NCBI GenBank assembly: GCA_963744935.1
Contig: CAVUVM010000004.1
Span: 496,001 to 560,000, forward strand
Length of the DNA stretch: 64,000 bases
Reading direction: 5' to 3'
From: Bog-473 sp963744935
GTDB lineage: Bacteria > Actinomycetota > Acidimicrobiia > Acidimicrobiales > RAAP-2
The position numbers and the translations under genes were made by a program. Positions 52,667 through 61,628 of this stretch are shown piece by piece (positions within the stretch are counted from its first letter, which is position 1; each line of letters opens with the position of its first letter). Below the pieces are notes generated by a model. It did no database searches. It worked only from the letters and a program-made list of their open reading frames with translations, and was not told the DNA's origin.

Positions 52667-53158
52667 TCATGACCCGAGCTCCGACGCCACCAGCTCGTCG
52701 AGCCGGCTGTGGGAGTCGATGATCCCACCCTCCATGCCGTTGGCGACGTGCATGTCGCGCGCTTCGACCGAACTGTGCACCATCGTCGTCACCACCATGG
52801 TGCCACCCTCGACCGGCTCGCAGAGCATGGTCTCGGTGGCCACGTGCTCGGGCGCCCCCTCCCAGACGAATGTGCCAACCCGCTTGCGTGGCGGGTCGAG
52901 CTCGAGGAACTCTCCGTGGAACACGAACTCCGTGCCGTCGGGCGCGCGATGGACCAACCGCCAGGTGCCGCCGACACGAAGGTCGGCTTCGCACTCAGTG
53001 GTCTCGAGATGCCGCGGCCCCATCCAGCGGCGGATGTATTCGGGCTCCGTGATTGCGCGGTACACCAGTTGCGGCGGCGCTTTGAAGAACCGGCGGATGT
53101 GGATGACGGGCTCTCCCGGCGGGGTCGTGATCTCAGTCGTCCTGTCTGTCATGGTCAC
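52667..53158 (-). CDS. SRPBCC/AHSA1-family protein
   Basis: 163-residue START-like protein: IHIRRFFKAPPQLVYRAITEPEYIRRWMGP is reduced here to its key parts IRRFFKAPPQLVYRAIT and RRWMGPRHL; then GGTWRLVHRAPDG and VVTTMVHSSVEARDMHVANG. GTG 53158 gives a GTGA overlap with the ArsR stop and has AAGGAG 7 bases upstream; ATG 53152 is the alternative. ArsR-SRPBCC pairs are a common actinobacterial two-gene unit of unknown ligand. Confidence 0.88.
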   Translation of the reverse strand: MTMTDRTTEITTPPGEPVIHIRRFFKAPPQLVYRAITEPEYIRRWMGPRHLETTECEADLRVGGTWRLVHRAPDGTEFVFHGEFLELDPPRKRVGTFVWEGAPEHVATETMLCEPVEGGTMVVTTMVHSSVEARDMHVANGMEGGIIDSHSRLDELVASELGS

Positions 53159-53547
53159 GTGGCTTCTCCTTTGGTGTTGTTCTGCGTGTCCTGTTCCGAA
53201 CCGTCCTGCAACTCTTCGAGCAGTTCGTCGAGGCGCTCGAAACTCCCCTCCCAAAATTCGCGGTACGACCCGACCCAGTCTGAGAGGTGCTTGAGCCGCA
53301 CCGGCTCGAGGTGGCAGAGGCGCTGACGGGCCTGCCGGCGTCTCGAGATCAGCCCGGCCTCCTCGAGCACGTTGAGGTGCTTGGTGATGGCGGGCTGGCT
53401 CATGGGGAATGGCGCCGCCACGTCGAGGACGCCGGCGTCGCCCTGGGACAGCCGGGCCAGGATCGCCCGGCGGGTGGGGTCCGACAGTGCACTGAAGGCC
53501 CGGTCGAGCTCACGCTCGGTCAGGCCCGCCGTCTCCGTCATTGACAT
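53155..53547 (-). CDS. ArsR-family transcriptional repressor
   Basis: 130-residue winged-helix regulator: ELDRAFSALSDPTRRAILAR (~11-30), LDVAAPFPMSQPAITKHLNV (recognition helix), LEEAGLISRRRQARQR. No metal-binding Cys pair is seen, so it is the SRPBCC-linked, ligand- or self-sensing branch. ATG 53547 or 53541; there is no Shine-Dalgarno and a TATAAC box lies 9 bases upstream, so translation is probably leaderless. A TAACCA-CA-TGGTTA palindrome covers the start. Divergent from the PQQ-domain gene. Confidence 0.88.
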   Translation of the reverse strand: MSMTETAGLTERELDRAFSALSDPTRRAILARLSQGDAGVLDVAAPFPMSQPAITKHLNVLEEAGLISRRRQARQRLCHLEPVRLKHLSDWVGSYREFWEGSFERLDELLEELQDGSEQDTQNNTKGEAT

Positions 53548-53562
53548 AACCACATGGTTATA
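53547..53562 (-). promoter_or_regulatory. ArsR operator overlapping -10 box and start codon
   Basis: TAACCA-CA-TGGTTA (53547-53560) is a 14-bp palindrome. On the minus strand TATAAC (53562-53557) serves as a -10 hexamer nine bases before the ATG. Repressor binding would cover promoter and start together, the arrangement of an autoregulated leaderless gene. Confidence 0.65.
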
Positions 53563-53650
53563 TAACGGGGCATCGTTTGTCAACCCGCAGACGCCGCCCT
53601 GGTCCGACTCGATCACATCGCTACGGCGCTCCCCTAATGTGCAGCCACGA

Positions 53651-55216
53651 ATGGGGGACGCCCGTAGTACCCCACGCCGTACCGGACGAGGGCTCGTGCG
53701 CCGTCTCGCCGCCGGTGTCGCCGTGGCTGGGTTGGCAACGGTCACCGGGTCGCTAGCCGCGTCCGCCGCCTCAGCACGGGTGCGCCCGCTACCCATTCCA
53801 CCCGAAGCGCGCTCGAGCGCGGCGTCGTGGCCCTACCCCGACGACGATCCCTCGAACTCGCGGCTGGCGACCGGGTCGCCGATCACGGCCGAGAACGTCA
53901 GCCGTTTGACCACGGCCTGGACGGTGTCCGCCAGCGGTGGCCTTCCCACGTCGCCCATCGTCGTCGGCCACAACGTCTTCGTGGAGGATCAGGTCGGTGA
54001 GGTCTTCGACATCGACCTCGACAGCGGACGAGTGCTCTGGAAGTCGCCGTCGAACGGCTACTCCGTTGGGCCCGAGGGTGTGGCCGTCGGCTGGGGCAAG
54101 GTCTTCGGCGTCACGCCCACCTCCTTGTTCGCCCTCGACGAGAAGACGGGCGGTCAGCTGTGGTCGACCCGGCTGACCCGGACGGCGACCGATGGGATCG
54201 ACGTGCAGCCACAGGTCGTCGGTGACGAGGTGATCGCGTCCACCGTGCCCGTGAGCATCAAGGGCATCTATACCGGCGGCGACCGCGGCTTCATCGACGC
54301 GGTCGACGAGAGCTCAGGGAAGCTGCTCTGGGGCTTCGACACCGTGGCGTCGCCCACCTTGTGGGGGAACCCGTTGGTGAACTCGGGCGGAGGCTCGTGG
54401 TACCCGCCGTCGTTCTCGCCGCGCACCGGCTTGCTCTACGTGGGCGTTGCCAACCCGGCGCCGTTCGTCGGCACGCCCCAATACCCCAACGGGAGCAGCC
54501 GGCCGGGGCCGAACCTCTACACGGACTCCACCGTCGCGCTCGAGATCAACACCGGCCGGCTGGTCTGGTACCACCAGGCGACCCCACACGACATCTTCGA
54601 CCGGGACTTCGTGCACACGATGGTGGTTCCGGTCCCCGCCGCAGCGGGACACCCGGCCGCAACGGTCGTCGTGGGAACCGGGAAGGGCGGTGTGGTGATC
54701 GGGATGAACCCGCTGACCGGCCGGCAACTGTGGCGCACCCCGGTCGGGATTCACAAGAACAACGTCTCGGCGCTGTCCGGACCCACCGAGATCCTGCCCG
54801 GGACCTTCGGCGGTGTGCTGACCCCACCGGCGTCAGCACACGGAAAGGTGTTCGTGGCGACCCTGAACGCGCCGGACACGCTGTACCCCGACCAGACCGA
54901 GTACTTCGGGGGGAAGACCGGCACCATGCCGGGACAGGTCGTGGCGATCGACGCGCGCACCGGACGCATTCTGTGGAACACGCACGTGCCCGGTGACCCG
55001 ACAGGAGGCGTGACTCTGGTCAACAACGTCGTCCTCACAGCGACACTGCAAGGCGCCGTCCTCGGCCTGTCCATGTCGACCGGCCGAATTCTCTGGCGGC
55101 TCCAGGCCCCCGGCGGCATCGACGGTTGGATGTCGGTGGCCGGTCGGACGATCATCGTGCCGGTCGGCTTCGCCAAGCCGGCGACGATCTGGGCGCTGCG
55201 CCTCCCGCGCACCTAA
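53651..55216 (+). CDS. Secreted PQQ-binding-like beta-propeller protein
   Basis: 521 residues with an N-terminal export signal (~10-43, RRLAAGVAVAGLATVTGSLA). The rest is an eight-blade-type propeller with tryptophan-docking repeats: TGGQLWSTRL, SSGKLLWGFDT, NTGRLVWYHQ, LTGRQLWRTPV, RTGRILWNTHV, STGRILWRLQA. FVGTPQYPNGSSRPGPNLYTD and TPHDIFDRDF recall PQQ alcohol dehydrogenases, so an enzymatic role is possible. No cytochrome c domain follows. ATG 53651 is the first that precedes the signal peptide. Confidence 0.8.
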   Translation: MGDARSTPRRTGRGLVRRLAAGVAVAGLATVTGSLAASAASARVRPLPIPPEARSSAASWPYPDDDPSNSRLATGSPITAENVSRLTTAWTVSASGGLPTSPIVVGHNVFVEDQVGEVFDIDLDSGRVLWKSPSNGYSVGPEGVAVGWGKVFGVTPTSLFALDEKTGGQLWSTRLTRTATDGIDVQPQVVGDEVIASTVPVSIKGIYTGGDRGFIDAVDESSGKLLWGFDTVASPTLWGNPLVNSGGGSWYPPSFSPRTGLLYVGVANPAPFVGTPQYPNGSSRPGPNLYTDSTVALEINTGRLVWYHQATPHDIFDRDFVHTMVVPVPAAAGHPAATVVVGTGKGGVVIGMNPLTGRQLWRTPVGIHKNNVSALSGPTEILPGTFGGVLTPPASAHGKVFVATLNAPDTLYPDQTEYFGGKTGTMPGQVVAIDARTGRILWNTHVPGDPTGGVTLVNNVVLTATLQGAVLGLSMSTGRILWRLQAPGGIDGWMSVAGRTIIVPVGFAKPATIWALRLPRT

Positions 55217-55251
55217 GGAGACGACATCGGGCGTTGTAGAACGCCGAGCTG

Positions 55252-55518
55252 CTACCTGCCGTTGCGCTCGCGATGGCTGCAGCCCGGCCAGCAGCAGGGT
55301 CGGCGCATGCCGTCCTCCAGTTCCTCCTTGGTCCGGCGGATACGGCGTTCTCTGGTCTTCTCCTGCTTGGCGTCCTCGACCCAGCAGATGAATTCATTGC
55401 GGGCCAGAGGCGTGATGTCCTTCCAGGCATCGAGTGCGATTGGATCGGCGATCAGCGCGGAGCGCAGATCTCCGGGAAGTTTGTGCACCACCCCACCGGG
55501 CACTCGCGTGCTGCTCAC
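55252..55518 (-). CDS. YdeI/OmpD-associated family small protein
   Basis: 88 residues: GDLRSALIADPIALDAWKDI, LARNEFICWVEDAKQEKTRE and RRIRRTKEEL are the OmdA/YdeI C-terminal helical signature, with a Cys-rich end (PCCWPGCS). Function not established; the family is linked with bacteriocin protection in annotation only. GTG 55518. Follows dnaE2 by 31 bases on the same strand. Confidence 0.75.
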   Translation of the reverse strand: MSSTRVPGGVVHKLPGDLRSALIADPIALDAWKDITPLARNEFICWVEDAKQEKTRERRIRRTKEELEDGMRRPCCWPGCSHRERNGR

Positions 55519-55549
55519 AGGGTCAGGGTAGCGCCGCCTCCCAGCCGCC

Positions 55550-58500
55550 TTAGCGGAAGTCCCGGCTGGCCGGTACGGCCGTCCCCACCACCAACGCCTC
55601 CACCCGCTCGGCGTCGAAGCTGACCGCACCCTGACCCTTGCGCACGCGCCCGCGGATCAACAGCACGGGCACGTGGCGCGCCACATGCTTCCAGCGGGCC
55701 CACGCACCGCGGGAGAAGACGACGTTGACGTGGCCGGTCTCGTCCTCGAGGTTGACGAACACCGCGCCGCGCGCCGTCTCGGGATGCTGGCGGTGCGTGA
55801 CCACGCCGGCCACCGTCGTGCGCTCCCCGTCGGCGCACGCCTCGAGCTCGACGGCCGTCAGGACGTCCATGGCCTCGAGTCGCTCGCGGGCCAGGTGCAT
55901 GGCGGTGCGCTCGGGGGCCAGCCCGAGCGCCCACAGGTCGTCGCCCACCGCCTCGTAGAGACTGGGCTCGGGCAGCGGCGGGGCCTCGGCTCCCACCACG
56001 ATGCCGGGCAGCCGGTCGGGCGTCCCCTGCGCGGCAGCCCCGGCCGCCCACAGCAGCCGGCGCCGAGAGGCCGCGGTGCCGCGGGGCTCGCCGTCGGCCC
56101 CGCCTTCTTCCGCGCACTCGGTGTCCTCGGGGTCGAGCGCGCCACCGGCGGCCAACGTCTCGAGTTGCGCCTGGGTCACCCTGGCTCGGCGCACCAGGTC
56201 CTCGCCGTCGCGCCAGGGACGTCCGCCCACGATGCGCTCGGCCGTCGCCTCCCCTACCCCGCGCACCGACGCCAGCCCGAGCCGCAGCAGCGGGTCCTCT
56301 CTACCGCCCTCGAGCGACGCCCCCACCTCCGAGCGGTTCACGTGCGGCCGGCGCACCCCCACGCCGTGGCGCTGCGCGTCGGCCACCAGTGACTGGGGCG
56401 ACCAGAAGCCCATGGGCTGGGAGTTGAGCAACCCCGCGGTGAACGCTGCCGGGTAGTGCAGCTTCAGCCAGGCGGAGGAGTAGACGAGATCCGCGAACGA
56501 TACCGAGTGCGACTCGGGGAAGCCGAAGTTGGCGAAGGCGGCCAACGCCTCGAAGACCTGGTCGGCCACCGGGCCGGTCACGCCGCGCGCCGCCATGCCG
56601 TCGTAGAGCCTCGCCCGCATCTTCTCCATGCGCGCGGCCGAGCGCTTGGCCGCCATGGCCTGGCGCAGCTCGTCGGCGTCGGCCGCGCTGAACCCGGCGA
56701 TGGCCACGGCCATCTCCATCAGCTGCTCTTGGAAGAGGGGCACGCCGAGCGTGCGCTCGAGGATCGGCTTGAGCAGCGGGTGCAGGTAGGTGACCTTCTC
56801 ATCGCCGCGGCGACGCCGGATGTAGGGGTTGACCGCATGCCCCTGGATCGGCCCGGGCCGGATCAGCGCCACCTCGATCGCGATGTCGTAGAAGGTGCGC
56901 GGTGCCACCCGCGGCAGCGTCCCCATCTGGGCCCGGCTCTCGACCTGGAAGACCCCGACCGTGTCGGCCCGTGACAGCAGGTCGTAGACGGCATCCTCCT
57001 GGGGCAGCTGCCCGAGGTCGACGTGCACCCGGTGGAAGTCGCGCACGAGGTCGACCATGCGGTGCAGCGCCTCGAGCATGCCGAGCCCCAGCAGGTCGAA
57101 CTTCACCAGGCCGATGGCGGCGCAGTCGTCCTTGTCCCACTGCAGCACGCTGCGCCCGGGCATGCGGCCCCACTCGACCGGGCAGACCTCGACGACCGGG
57201 CGGTCGCATAGCACCATGCCGGCCGAGTGGATGCCGAGGTGGCGCGGCCGGTCGAGGACCTCGGCCGCCAGCTCGGCCACCAGCATGGGCACGCCGCCGC
57301 CCTGTGCCTCTGACACTTCCTCCACGGCCCCGGCCGAGGAGATGCCGCGCCCGTGCCCGGCGTCGATACCGGCCGACCACGCGTCCACCTGCTCGGGGGT
57401 GAAGCCGAACGCCTTGCCCACGTCGCGCACGGCCGAGCGCGGCCGATACGTGATGACGTTGGCCACCTGCGCGGCATGACGGCGGCCGTAGCGCTCGTAG
57501 ACGTACTGGATGACCTCTTCGCGCCGCCCCGACTCGATGTCCACGTCGATGTCGGGCGGCCCGTCCCGCGCCGGCGAGAGGAAGCGCTCGAAGAGCAGTC
57601 CGAGGTCGACGGCGTCGACGTTGGTGACGCCGAGCGCGTAACAGACGGCCGAGTTGGCCGCCGAGCCACGCCCCTGGCAGTAGATGTCGAGGCGCCGGCA
57701 CACCTGCGCGATGTCCCACACGATGAGGAAGTAGCCGGCGAAGCCGAGCTGGCCGATCACGTCGAGCTCGCGGTGGATCTGCTTCCACGCGCCGGGCACC
57801 CGCTCGGCCCCGGGCGGCCCGTAGCGCGCCGTCGCGCCCTCGGTCACCAGCTGGCGCAGGTAGCCCTGCTCGTCCATCCCCGCCGGCACGGGAAAGTCCG
57901 GCAGGCGCGGCGCGACGAGGCGAAGGTCGAAGGCACAGGCGCGCCCGAGCTCGGCGGCGCGGGCGACCACACCGGGCCAGCGGGCGAAGCGCCGCGACTG
58001 CTCGGCCGCCGAACGCAGGCAGGCCACCGGGGCGGGGGGCAGCCAGCCCTCGAGCTCGGCCAGCGGGCGGCGCGCCCGCACCGCGGCCAGCGTGGTGGCC
58101 AGGCGGTACCCCGACGGCGTGGCGTAGTGCACGTTGTTGGTGGCAACCGCGTCGACGCCCCACTCCACGGCGAGGCGTGCCAACGCGTCGTTGCGCGCCG
58201 TGTCGAGCGGGTCCCCGTGGTCCCACAACTCGAGCGCGACGTTGGCGCGGCCGAACGCGTCGACGAGGCGTCCGACTTCTTTGGAGGCCGCCCGGGGCCC
58301 GGCCTCCATCAGCGCGGCGGGAACCGCCCCCTTCCGGCAGCCACTGAGCACCAGCCAGTGCCCGCCCGCAGCGCGCGCCAGCGCGTCGAGGGTGAAGATG
58401 GGCTTGCCCTTCTCTCCGCCGGCGAGATGCGCGTCGGCCAGCACCGTGGACAGGCGCGCGTAGCCGTCGGGGTCGCGGGCGAGCACGACGAGGTGCGCGC

Positions 58501-58753
58501 CGGTGGGGTCGGGCTCGCCCGTGCGCAAGCCGGCCGGCGCCAGCGTCACCTCGCTGCCGAAGACCGTCGGCAACCCGCAGGCGCGCGCGGCAATGGCGAA
58601 GCGCACCACGCCGTAGAAGCCGTGGTGATCGGTGAGCGCCAGCGCATCGAGCCCGAGCCGGTCCGCCTCGGCCACCAGCTCCTCGGGGTCACTGCTGCCG
58701 TCGAGGAAGCTGAACCCCGAGTGCGCGTGCAGCTCGGCATAGGCCTCAGTCAT
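55550..58753 (-). CDS. dnaE2: Error-prone DNA polymerase DnaE2 (ImuC)
   Basis: Catalytic polymerase of the actinobacterial SOS mutasome that copies past DNA damage. The 1067 residues have an N-terminal PHP domain (AELHAHSGFSFLDGSSDPEE), the palm aspartates in PPDIDVDIESGRREE (~398-412) and KFDLLGLGML, finger and helix-hairpin-helix regions (LASVRGVGEATAERIVGG) and an OB fold (TTVAGVVTHRQHP, ~980). Length fits DnaE2. ATG 58753 lies 8 bases after the imuB stop, so both are one transcript from the LexA-controlled promoter at 60.7 kb. Confidence 0.95.
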   Translation of the reverse strand: MTEAYAELHAHSGFSFLDGSSDPEELVAEADRLGLDALALTDHHGFYGVVRFAIAARACGLPTVFGSEVTLAPAGLRTGEPDPTGAHLVVLARDPDGYARLSTVLADAHLAGGEKGKPIFTLDALARAAGGHWLVLSGCRKGAVPAALMEAGPRAASKEVGRLVDAFGRANVALELWDHGDPLDTARNDALARLAVEWGVDAVATNNVHYATPSGYRLATTLAAVRARRPLAELEGWLPPAPVACLRSAAEQSRRFARWPGVVARAAELGRACAFDLRLVAPRLPDFPVPAGMDEQGYLRQLVTEGATARYGPPGAERVPGAWKQIHRELDVIGQLGFAGYFLIVWDIAQVCRRLDIYCQGRGSAANSAVCYALGVTNVDAVDLGLLFERFLSPARDGPPDIDVDIESGRREEVIQYVYERYGRRHAAQVANVITYRPRSAVRDVGKAFGFTPEQVDAWSAGIDAGHGRGISSAGAVEEVSEAQGGGVPMLVAELAAEVLDRPRHLGIHSAGMVLCDRPVVEVCPVEWGRMPGRSVLQWDKDDCAAIGLVKFDLLGLGMLEALHRMVDLVRDFHRVHVDLGQLPQEDAVYDLLSRADTVGVFQVESRAQMGTLPRVAPRTFYDIAIEVALIRPGPIQGHAVNPYIRRRRGDEKVTYLHPLLKPILERTLGVPLFQEQLMEMAVAIAGFSAADADELRQAMAAKRSAARMEKMRARLYDGMAARGVTGPVADQVFEALAAFANFGFPESHSVSFADLVYSSAWLKLHYPAAFTAGLLNSQPMGFWSPQSLVADAQRHGVGVRRPHVNRSEVGASLEGGREDPLLRLGLASVRGVGEATAERIVGGRPWRDGEDLVRRARVTQAQLETLAAGGALDPEDTECAEEGGADGEPRGTAASRRRLLWAAGAAAQGTPDRLPGIVVGAEAPPLPEPSLYEAVGDDLWALGLAPERTAMHLARERLEAMDVLTAVELEACADGERTTVAGVVTHRQHPETARGAVFVNLEDETGHVNVVFSRGAWARWKHVARHVPVLLIRGRVRKGQGAVSFDAERVEALVVGTAVPASRDFR

Positions 58754-58761
58754 CGCGCGCC

Positions 58762-60717
58762 TCAGTCATAGAGCGCCTCGACCCACCATTGCCCCCGCTC
58801 GGTGCGCAACAGGCGCGCCACCCCGTCCGCGGTGACCAGTTGCAGGCGGGCGGTACGCCGGCGCACCGACCACCAGCGCTCGGTGACCGGCCAGGGCCCG
58901 GCCCACGCCACCACCTGCTCCCAGGGACCGCCGTCGACCGAGAGCCGGTCGATCGCCGCGGTGAGCAATCCCCGCCCGCTCACGACCATGGCGTTCCCCT
59001 CGGCGTCGGCCAGTTCGGCGCGGGGCGGTGCCTGCAGCACGTCGGTCGGCGCCGGCGGGGGCACGCGTCCCGGCCAGGGCGCGGCGCCGGGATCCGCGCC
59101 GGGACCGGTGCCCGAGCCGGGCGCGCCCGAACCCGCGTCGCGGCTGCCCCAGGGCACGAGCACCGATTGGCCGGCCGGGTCGCGCCCACCCTGCAGCCGG
59201 CCCACCAGCACCGCCTCGATGCCGAGACGCTCCTGCACCTTGACGACGGCGCACGCGGCGCGGCGGTCAGCCTCGGAGGTGCCGCCGAAGAAACTGGGCT
59301 GCGCGGGTGGGGGCGCTGTGTCGCCGCGGTCGGGATCCTCACCGCGCGCCACGCGCAGGCGCCGCTCGATGGCGCGGTCGCGCAACCCGACCAGCTCCCC
59401 GCTCTCACCCCGGGCCACTGCGTGGCAGGCGGCCGCGTCGGCGCCGAAGCGATCGGACACGCTCGCCGTCGGCAACGCGGCGAACTGGCCCAAGGTGGTG
59501 ATCCCCAGCCGCTGCAAGGTGACGGCCAGGTCGGGCCGCGCCAGCGTGGCTACCGACCAGGGGGCGAGGAAGTCAGCGGAGGTGCCGGGCGCGACGACCA
59601 GCTCGGCGCGGGCGGCCAGGACCGCGGCGAAGAGCCCGTCGGCTACGCCGATGTTGACGTCCTCGTCCGCCCGCTCGGCCAGGAGCGCGACGACCGCCTC
59701 TTCGCCGCCGAAGAAGCGGGCGGGCCCGCGCGCCGGCAACGCGCAGACCCCGAGCCGGACGGGGTGCACCCAGGGGCAGACTTCGCTCGCGTGCGCCACG
59801 ACGCGGGCGAAGCGCCGCGCCTCCTCTCCCCTCGCCCCTTCCTCGATGAGCTCGGGACACCAGATGACGACCAACCGTTCCACGCCTTCTCCACCACGCC
59901 GCTCAGGCCGCCTCCGGCCCGTCGTCCGGGCCGGCCCAACCCGGACGGCCCGCTTCCTCTTCCGCTTCTTCTGTTTCTTCTGTTTCTTCTGTTTCTTCTC
60001 TTCTTCTGCTTCTTCCACCACGCCCGAGCCGGCGGGGAGCCACAACGCGCATTCGGTGACCCGCCCGGCGGCGCGGCGCCCGCTCACGCGCACCTCGGCC
60101 CGGCGGCCGTTCAGATGGCCGTGGCCCTGCCCGACGCCTTCCCATGCCCCGGCAGCCACCGAGAGTGCGAGGTCGCCGCCTTCGGGCCAGGCGCCGGCGC
60201 GCTCGAGCAGGACCACCAACGCGGCCTGGCGCTCGCGCGCCCGCGCGCGCAAGTGGCGCGCTGCGGTCAGGCGAGCCCGGCCGGGCGGACGCACCAGCAC
60301 CACGTCGACGCCGGAGAGGAGGTCGCCGGCTGCCTCGGCCCATCCGCTGCCCGGATGCGGCACGAAGACGACCCGGCGCAGATCGAGCCCGAGCTCCGCA
60401 GCCGCCACGACGCCAGGGTCGGGCAGGCCGACAGCGGCGCACCAGCTGCCGGCCGTCGACGCGGCGACGAGAAGGGACAGCGCGAGCGTGGTCGCGCCGT
60501 GCCCCGGTGGGCCGCTGACGGTGGTGGTCGTCCCGCGCCGTAGCGCGCCGTCGGGAAAGAGCGGGGCCAGCGGCGCCGGCACCGGCAACGTCCGCCCGGC
60601 CACCGGCGTGACGGGCCGGACCCGGTCGGCCAGCCCGGGGGGGAGCTCCCGGGAACGAGGAGCCGGCGATCGAACCGGCGCTGGAGACGGCGGTTCCCCG
60701 GGATGAAAAGCGAACAT
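58762..60717 (-). CDS. imuB: ImuA-ImuB fusion: RecA-like domain joined to Y-family mutasome protein
   Basis: One 651-residue frame. Residues ~35-230 look like the RecA-fold ImuA protein (VSGPPGHGATTLALSLLVAA; the Walker Lys is Ala). Residues ~236-258 are Glu/Lys/Gln-rich with KKQ repeats. From ~279 follows ImuB: RLVVIWCPELIEEG, LPARGPARFFGGEEAVV, LQRLGITTLGQFAALP, DRFGADAAACHAVARGE, KVQERLGIEAVLVGRLQGGRDP and a final ERWWSVRRRTARLQL. The ~120-residue little-finger region normally found before the PAQPSFFGG-type segment seems missing. An internal GTG at 59883 preceded by GGAGAAGGC could also start a separate ImuB. The ATG 60717 lies inside the SOS box. Confidence 0.85.
   Translation of the reverse strand: MFAFHPGEPPSPAPVRSPAPRSRELPPGLADRVRPVTPVAGRTLPVPAPLAPLFPDGALRRGTTTTVSGPPGHGATTLALSLLVAASTAGSWCAAVGLPDPGVVAAAELGLDLRRVVFVPHPGSGWAEAAGDLLSGVDVVLVRPPGRARLTAARHLRARARERQAALVVLLERAGAWPEGGDLALSVAAGAWEGVGQGHGHLNGRRAEVRVSGRRAAGRVTECALWLPAGSGVVEEAEEEKKQKKQKKQKKRKRKRAVRVGPARTTGRRRPERRGGEGVERLVVIWCPELIEEGARGEEARRFARVVAHASEVCPWVHPVRLGVCALPARGPARFFGGEEAVVALLAERADEDVNIGVADGLFAAVLAARAELVVAPGTSADFLAPWSVATLARPDLAVTLQRLGITTLGQFAALPTASVSDRFGADAAACHAVARGESGELVGLRDRAIERRLRVARGEDPDRGDTAPPPAQPSFFGGTSEADRRAACAVVKVQERLGIEAVLVGRLQGGRDPAGQSVLVPWGSRDAGSGAPGSGTGPGADPGAAPWPGRVPPPAPTDVLQAPPRAELADAEGNAMVVSGRGLLTAAIDRLSVDGGPWEQVVAWAGPWPVTERWWSVRRRTARLQLVTADGVARLLRTERGQWWVEALYD
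59966..59999. repeat. Tandem 9-bp repeat encoding KKQ
   Basis: TTCTTCTGT (plus strand) repeats three times at 59966-59992 with a partial fourth to 59999, encoding the lysine-rich linker between ImuA and ImuB parts. Unit length is a multiple of three, so copy changes alter linker length without breaking the frame. Confidence 0.8.
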
Positions 60718-60731
60718 ATGTTCGCAGGATA
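60710..60731 (-). promoter_or_regulatory. LexA (SOS) box over start codon, with -10 element
   Basis: GCGAACATATGTTCGC at 60710-60725 is a perfect palindrome matching the actinobacterial LexA consensus core GAAC-N4-GTTC. The imuAB ATG (60717) is within it. On the minus strand TATCCT at 60731-60726 lies eight bases before the ATG, so transcription should begin at or next to the start codon, giving a leaderless mRNA repressed by LexA. Confidence 0.85.
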
Positions 60732-60824
60732 CAGAGACTGTGTGTGCTCTGCTCGGGGAGGCAAAGAGCCAGGTCAGTGGCCGTCATGTCGCCGGAGGAC
60801 CGGGTAGGACACAATGCTGCCGGC

Positions 60825-61574
60825 ATGTGCGGACGCTTCGCTCTCTATACCCCGCCGGCCCGGATCGCCCGCTACTTCGGCGCCACCCTGGCCGAGGACA
60901 CCGAACAGGAGTACAAGCCCAGCTGGAACGTCGCCCCTACCGACCAGGTCCTCGGGGTGAGGGAGCGGCCGCCGCGACCGGGTCCGGCGGAAGAGGGTGG
61001 TGCCCCCACCGACGGACAGCCCGACGCACAGCCCGAACGGCTGGTCATGTCGTTCCGCTGGGGCCTCGTCCCCTGGTGGTCCAAGGACGCCAAGGCAGGC
61101 AGCCGCCTCTTCAACGCACGCAGTGAGACCGTCGCCACCAGGGCCTCCTTCCGAGAAGCCTTCAAGGAGCGGCGCATCATCGTCCCCGCCGACGGGTTCT
61201 ACGAGTGGCGCAAGACCAAGACCGGCGCCAGGCAGCCGCACTACTTCACCCGCGCCGACGGCGCGCCCTTGGCCTTCGCCGGCCTGGCCGAGCGCTGGCG
61301 TCCCAAAGACGCGCCCAAGGACACTCCGTATCTACGCAGCTGCACCGTGATCACGGCCCCGGGAGGCGCGGACATGGAGGGCATCCACGACCGCATGCCC
61401 GTCATTTTGGACCCCGCGACCTTCGATCTCTGGCTCGACCCGACCAACGAGGACAGCGAGGCGCTGCGCGCGCTGCTGCGGCCGCCCCCGGCCGGCACCG
61501 TGGTGCACCACCTGGTCGGGCCGCGAATCGGTAACGTGCGGAACAACGATCCGACCCTCATCGAGTCCGTGTGA
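60825..61574 (+). CDS. SOS response-associated peptidase (SRAP, YedK/HMCES family)
   Basis: Shields abasic sites in single-stranded DNA by a covalent bond through its N-terminal cysteine. The 249 residues begin MCGRFALYTPPARIARYFG, so Met must be removed to expose C2; FNARSETVATRASFREAF (Asn), DGFYEWRK (Glu) and GIHDRMPVIL (His) complete the active site. ATG 60825 is required by the Cys2 mechanism, although the frame is open to 60744. Divergent from imuAB, and so next to the SOS box. Confidence 0.93.
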   Translation: MCGRFALYTPPARIARYFGATLAEDTEQEYKPSWNVAPTDQVLGVRERPPRPGPAEEGGAPTDGQPDAQPERLVMSFRWGLVPWWSKDAKAGSRLFNARSETVATRASFREAFKERRIIVPADGFYEWRKTKTGARQPHYFTRADGAPLAFAGLAERWRPKDAPKDTPYLRSCTVITAPGGADMEGIHDRMPVILDPATFDLWLDPTNEDSEALRALLRPPPAGTVVHHLVGPRIGNVRNNDPTLIESV

Positions 61575-61628
61575 GGGACGAGTAGGGCTGGGGGGCCCAC
61601 GTGAGGGACGACACGTGAGGGAGGAACG

